In this document: piece by piece, positions 8,321 to 10,358 of the stretch
How the letters are laid out: each line of letters begins with the position of its first letter
Numbering within the stretch: the first letter of the stretch is position 1
Source of the DNA: CAIKZJ01 sp041675325
GTDB lineage: Bacteria; Bacteroidota; Ignavibacteria; Tepidaquicellales; Tepidaquicellaceae
Assembly: GCA_041675325.1 (NCBI GenBank)
Contig: JBAYUG010000101.1
Span: 1 to 10,358, forward strand
Direction of reading: 5' to 3'
Length of the DNA stretch: 10,358 bases
The notes under the pieces: model-generated
Told to the model about the DNA's origin: nothing
The model's input: the letters and a program-made list of their open reading frames with translations, nothing else
Databases searched by the model: none
Translations under genes and position numbers: made by a program

Positions 8321-8326
8321 CCTCCT
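8321..8326 (-). promoter_or_regulatory. Strong Shine-Dalgarno for the 427-aa propeller gene
   Basis: Read on the minus strand the sequence is AGGAGG, then TTAT, then ATG at 8316. This is a full anti-SD match with short spacing and fixes the start. None of the other five complete or 5'-complete genes in the window has anything comparable at this distance. Confidence 0.8.
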
Positions 8327-8423
8327 AGTTATAATAATAATTTAAATGTCAGAAATTAATAATGCAAGGAAAAAATGATATAGCTAAATATCTTAATTCA
8401 GCTAACCACCTGAGAATCTTAAC

Positions 8424-8436
8424 GCATTGATAATGC
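8424..8436. promoter_or_regulatory. Short dyad GCATT-GAT-AATGC
   Basis: A 5-bp perfect inverted repeat lies just before the 11-bp repeat array. In general shape it recalls Rrf2-family (NsrR-like) operators, which are AT-rich dyads with TGCA-type cores, but the match is short and the link to the nearby regulator is only inferred. Confidence 0.25.
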
Positions 8437-8444
8437 AATCTGGC

Positions 8445-8488
8445 AAAGTACGCTGAAAGTGCGCACAAAGTGCGCATAAAGTGCGCAT
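8445..8488 (+). repeat. Four tandem 11-bp units, consensus AAAGTGCGCAT
   Basis: The units are 8445-8455 (AAAGTACGCTG, degenerate), 8456-8466 (AAAGTGCGCAC), 8467-8477 (AAAGTGCGCAT) and 8478-8488 (AAAGTGCGCAT). The last three each contain the self-complementary TGCGCA. The period is close to one turn of B-DNA, so the cores fall on one face of the helix. The array lies 162 bp upstream of the rrf2 start and 128 bp upstream of the divergent propeller start. It could be an array of protein-binding sites or a slipped-strand minisatellite; the sequence does not decide. Confidence 0.85.
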
Positions 8489-8650
8489 ATTTTGTAAGCC
8501 CGTCCTCTCTGTGATAAACCCCTCTATTGGTGTTTTCGTGTTTTGGTGGTAAACTATCCTTCTAAATTTCAGCTGATTATATTTATTTTTCTGTTGCTTA
8601 AATCGGACAAAGTAAGTATATTTAACAAGATAAATCTATCTGATTAAACA

Positions 8651-9091
8651 ATGACTGTAATATTCTCTAAAAAATGCGAGTATGGTCTTCAGGCTGTGCT
8701 CTATCTATCAACACTCGAAGACCATGCTATGGCTTCGGCGGAGGAGATATCGAAAAAACTGAAGATTCCAAAAGAATTTGTCTCTAAAATCCTTCAAAGT
8801 TTAGCTTTGAAAAAACTCGTTGCATCAAAGAAGGGTAATTCTGGAGGTTTCTTTCTTGATAGAAAACCTTCAAAGATAAAGCTCATTGAGATTGTCGAAG
8901 CTATTGACGGTCTCTCTCTCTTTAACAACTGTGTCCTTGGTTTTCCTGATTGCACACCTGATAAACCTTGTCCCGTGCATAATAAATGGGGCAAGTTAAG
9001 AAAGGATGCGTATGAAATGCTCTCCAAAGAAACACTTGATCATTTCAGGAAGAAAACAATATTAAAGATGGAGACGATAAAACAGAACTAA
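8651..9091 (+). CDS. Rrf2 family transcriptional regulator, probable Fe-S sensor
   Basis: The product has 146 aa, a usual Rrf2 length. Residues 1-70 are the winged helix-turn-helix: FSKKCEYGLQAVLYLS opens the domain as in the family, residues about 28-58 hold the HTH (AEEISKKLKIPKEFVSKILQSL), and KKGNSGGFFL (60-69) is the wing. Residues 82-89 (VEAIDGLS) lead into the cysteine region. C94, C101 and C107 give C-x6-C-x5-C, near the C-x5-C-x5-C of IscR and NsrR, which bind a [2Fe-2S] or [4Fe-4S] cluster through these residues; H110 follows. The protein therefore probably senses Fe-S status, oxygen or nitric oxide, but I cannot say which, nor assign it as IscR, NsrR or RirA. Residues about 114-141 form the long C-terminal dimer helix. 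A polyferredoxin gene follows after 57 bp on the same strand, suggesting an operon or a direct target. There is no Shine-Dalgarno; the ATG at 8651 places the family's N-terminus correctly. Confidence 0.93.
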   Translation: MTVIFSKKCEYGLQAVLYLSTLEDHAMASAEEISKKLKIPKEFVSKILQSLALKKLVASKKGNSGGFFLDRKPSKIKLIEIVEAIDGLSLFNNCVLGFPDCTPDKPCPVHNKWGKLRKDAYEMLSKETLDHFRKKTILKMETIKQN

Positions 9092-9102
9092 ATTTTTTCA
9101 GC

Positions 9103-9142
9103 GAATAAATTTGCTTAAGAGGAATATAAGTTAAATTTATTC
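9103..9142 (+). promoter_or_regulatory. 10-bp perfect inverted repeat in the rrf2-polyferredoxin gap
   Basis: GAATAAATTT (9103-9112) and AAATTTATTC (9133-9142) are perfect reverse complements 20 bp apart. A further CTT/AAG pairing (9114-9116 with 9128-9130) could extend an RNA hairpin. The right arm ends six bases before the ATG at 9149, and the loop carries AAGAGGAAT, the nearest SD-like sequence. It could be an operator for the upstream regulator or a leader hairpin influencing translation. It has no T-run, so termination is unlikely. Confidence 0.5.
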
Positions 9143-9148
9143 ATTCAA

Positions 9149-10213
9149 ATGAAAACAGTATCAACAAGTTCGAAGAAATTCAAAATCCGTGACTACCGTT
9201 TCTATATCCAGCTTGCCTTTGCTATGCTGTGTATCTGGATTGGAGTCGAATTCTATCTTTTCATCAGTTTCCTCGAATCCGGAGGTACTGCTGCTTTCTT
9301 TTCCCGCCCGCCGGGAGTTGACGGCTTTCTGCCTATAAGCTCTCTCATGAGCTTTTATCTATTCCTGATGACAGGTGAAATCAGCATCGTTCATCCTGCG
9401 GGGTTCTTTATCTTTTCAGCAATCGTCGTTATCTCTCTCTTATTTGGTAAATCGTTCTGCAGCTGGTTCTGTCCCGTTGGTTTCCTGTCTGAACTTCTCG
9501 GCGACCTTGGCGAAAAGATTTTCAGAAGAAAACTTAAACTCCCTAAGTTTCTCGATTATCCACTAAGAAGTCTGAAGTATCTTCTGCTTGGGTTCTTCGT
9601 CTATTCTATTTTCTTCCTGATGACCGATATGGCTATCAAAGCATTCCTTGAAGACACTTATAATATAATGGCTGATGTCAAGATGTATTATTTCTTTGCT
9701 GATATTTCCAGATTCTCTCTCATCGTAATTTCTGTTCTGTTCGTCCTTTCAATAGTCATACGCAATTTCTGGTGCCGGTTTCTTTGTCCCTATGGTGCAT
9801 TGCTCGGAATATTTTCTCTTATCAGTCCGAATAAAATTAAGCGGAACACCGATTCATGCATCGATTGCAAGCTTTGCACTAAAGCTTGTCCCTCTTCAAT
9901 TAATGTTCATAAAATCAAAACAGTCATCTCTGACGAATGTACTTCCTGCATGAATTGCGTTGACGTTTGTCCTGTAAAGGATACTCTTGACCTTAAAAAC
10001 GTTGTTGTCAAAAAAACTATTAACAGGAAATGGGTTGCCGTAGGTGTCGTCGGAATATTTATGCTTATTACGGGAATAGGCATCGTCACAGGTTATTGGC
10101 AAAACAACGTATCAAAAGAGGAGTATCTCTTTCATCATAAAAATATTGATGATCTGGGTCATCCCACAGATTCAAAGTCAATTAAACAGATGAATGAAGA
10201 AGTAAGTAAATAG
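9149..10213 (+). CDS. Membrane-bound 4Fe-4S polyferredoxin (NapH/CcoG/NosR C-terminal-like)
   Basis: The product has 354 aa. Hydrophobic membrane segments are visible at about 18-40, 83-101, 141-160, 186-205 and 296-316, with a weaker one near 62-76. Two C-x3-CP motifs lie just after membrane segments: C104/C108 (CSWFCPVG) and C209/C213 (CRFLCPYG), the signature of the NapH/NosR/CcoG group. A ferredoxin domain follows at 237-275 with two C-x2-C-x2-C-x3-CP motifs (C237, C240, C243, C247 and C264, C267, C270, C274), enough for two [4Fe-4S] clusters, probably on the cytoplasmic side. Relatives pass electrons between the quinone pool or cytoplasmic donors and periplasmic reductases or flavin-binding partners, or help oxidase assembly. 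The partner here is unknown. It is shorter than typical CcoG (about 470 aa) and longer than typical NapH. It follows the Rrf2 regulator by 57 bp and is probably under its control. The last 40 residues form a polar tail after the final membrane segment. Confidence 0.92.
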   Translation: MKTVSTSSKKFKIRDYRFYIQLAFAMLCIWIGVEFYLFISFLESGGTAAFFSRPPGVDGFLPISSLMSFYLFLMTGEISIVHPAGFFIFSAIVVISLLFGKSFCSWFCPVGFLSELLGDLGEKIFRRKLKLPKFLDYPLRSLKYLLLGFFVYSIFFLMTDMAIKAFLEDTYNIMADVKMYYFFADISRFSLIVISVLFVLSIVIRNFWCRFLCPYGALLGIFSLISPNKIKRNTDSCIDCKLCTKACPSSINVHKIKTVISDECTSCMNCVDVCPVKDTLDLKNVVVKKTINRKWVAVGVVGIFMLITGIGIVTGYWQNNVSKEEYLFHHKNIDDLGHPTDSKSIKQMNEEVSK

Positions 10214-10324
10214 TTTTTAAAGAAATGGGTCATAGTCCTGTTTTCCGCAAGACAACAATCTTCTAAAATAAATATTTGTATTATTAGTAGTTTATAATTT
10301 TGAACTTGTAATTTTGGGTGTCCC
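10214..10324. other. Short A+T-rich spacer after the polyferredoxin gene
   Basis: This stretch of 111 bp has no recognisable gene, no good terminator hairpin and no clear promoter. The absence of a terminator leaves open read-through into a downstream gene. Confidence 0.5.
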
Positions 10325-10358
10325 GTGGCTATTTTTGAATATGTTTGTAAGGAAAAAA
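10325..10358 (+). CDS. Possible start of an FmdB-like zinc-ribbon protein (3' end outside window)
   Basis: From a GTG at 10325 the frame reads (M)AIFEYVCKEK to the edge. It resembles the N-terminus of FmdB-family putative regulatory proteins, which begin M-x-I/T-Y/F-E-Y-x-C and carry zinc-binding CxxC pairs. Two points count against it: residue 11, where the second cysteine of the first CxxC should be, is Lys, and the start would be GTG without a Shine-Dalgarno. Only 11 codons are visible, so this is a tentative call. Confidence 0.3.
   Translation, partial: MAIFEYVCKEK

Larger units (their letters stand above)
8317..8650. other. Divergent intergenic region with repeat array
   Basis: This 334-bp spacer separates the minus-strand propeller from the plus-strand Rrf2 gene. 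It holds the Shine-Dalgarno of the former, a short dyad at 8424-8436, the four-unit 11-bp repeat at 8445-8488, and a small dyad AGATA-AATC-TATCT at 8628-8641 just before the Rrf2 start. I see no open frame worth calling. Promoters for both genes must lie here but are not assigned. Confidence 0.7.

Noticed and set aside
8445..8488. The repeats as a CRISPR array or plasmid iterons
   Set aside because: The 11-bp units are directly adjacent with no unique spacers, and no cas, rep or dnaA gene is nearby.
8794..9027. Minus-strand frame inside the Rrf2 gene
   Set aside because: Antisense shadow of a well-supported regulator with conserved cysteines.
9896..10102. Two minus-strand frames inside the polyferredoxin gene
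   Set aside because: They lie antisense to the conserved ferredoxin cysteine motifs and look like ordinary shadow frames.

Overview
The window looks like chromosomal DNA from the Bacteroidota/Ignavibacteriota side of the tree, most probably an Ignavibacteria-like organism. The main evidence is two secreted beta-propeller proteins ending in the C-terminal type IX secretion (T9SS) type A sorting domain, with the wording QNYPNPFN that is common in Ignavibacteria. Supporting signs are A+T-rich DNA, long A+T-rich spacers and starts that mostly lack a Shine-Dalgarno sequence. Taxonomy is inferred from these features, not from a marker gene. No transposase, integrase, CRISPR array, tRNA or rRNA is visible.

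Layout. 1-2361 (minus) is the first 787 codons of a large secreted protein that runs off the left edge. It has a signal peptide, six Asp-box (BNR) repeats and a GH74 xyloglucanase-like N-terminal motif. 2570-4132 (minus) is a secreted repeat beta-propeller with a T9SS sorting domain. A spacer of about 955 bp, very rich in A+T and without a convincing gene, separates it from the divergent 5088-6962 (plus), a signal-peptide-bearing S9 family serine peptidase with its full Ser/Asp/His triad. A strong GC-rich hairpin at 6989-7012 sits between this gene and the convergent 7033-8316 (minus), a second T9SS-exported Asp-box propeller and the only gene here with a perfect AGGAGG ribosome binding site. 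A divergent spacer (8317-8650) carries four 11-bp tandem units. On its other side are an Rrf2-family regulator with a three-cysteine Fe-S signature (8651-9091, plus) and a NapH/CcoG/NosR-like membrane polyferredoxin (9149-10213, plus). A possible FmdB-like start lies at the right edge.

How the parts relate. The three propellers and the peptidase belong to the cell envelope or outside world: surface binding, possible polysaccharide attack, and breakdown of peptides in the periplasm. They are separate transcription units and I see no evidence that they form one system. The rrf2-polyferredoxin pair is a plausible small redox-regulated operon: the regulator probably senses through an Fe-S cluster, and the neighbour moves electrons through Fe-S clusters at the membrane. 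A 10-bp perfect inverted repeat between the two genes, and the 11-bp repeat array upstream, are the signals least explained by ordinary annotation.
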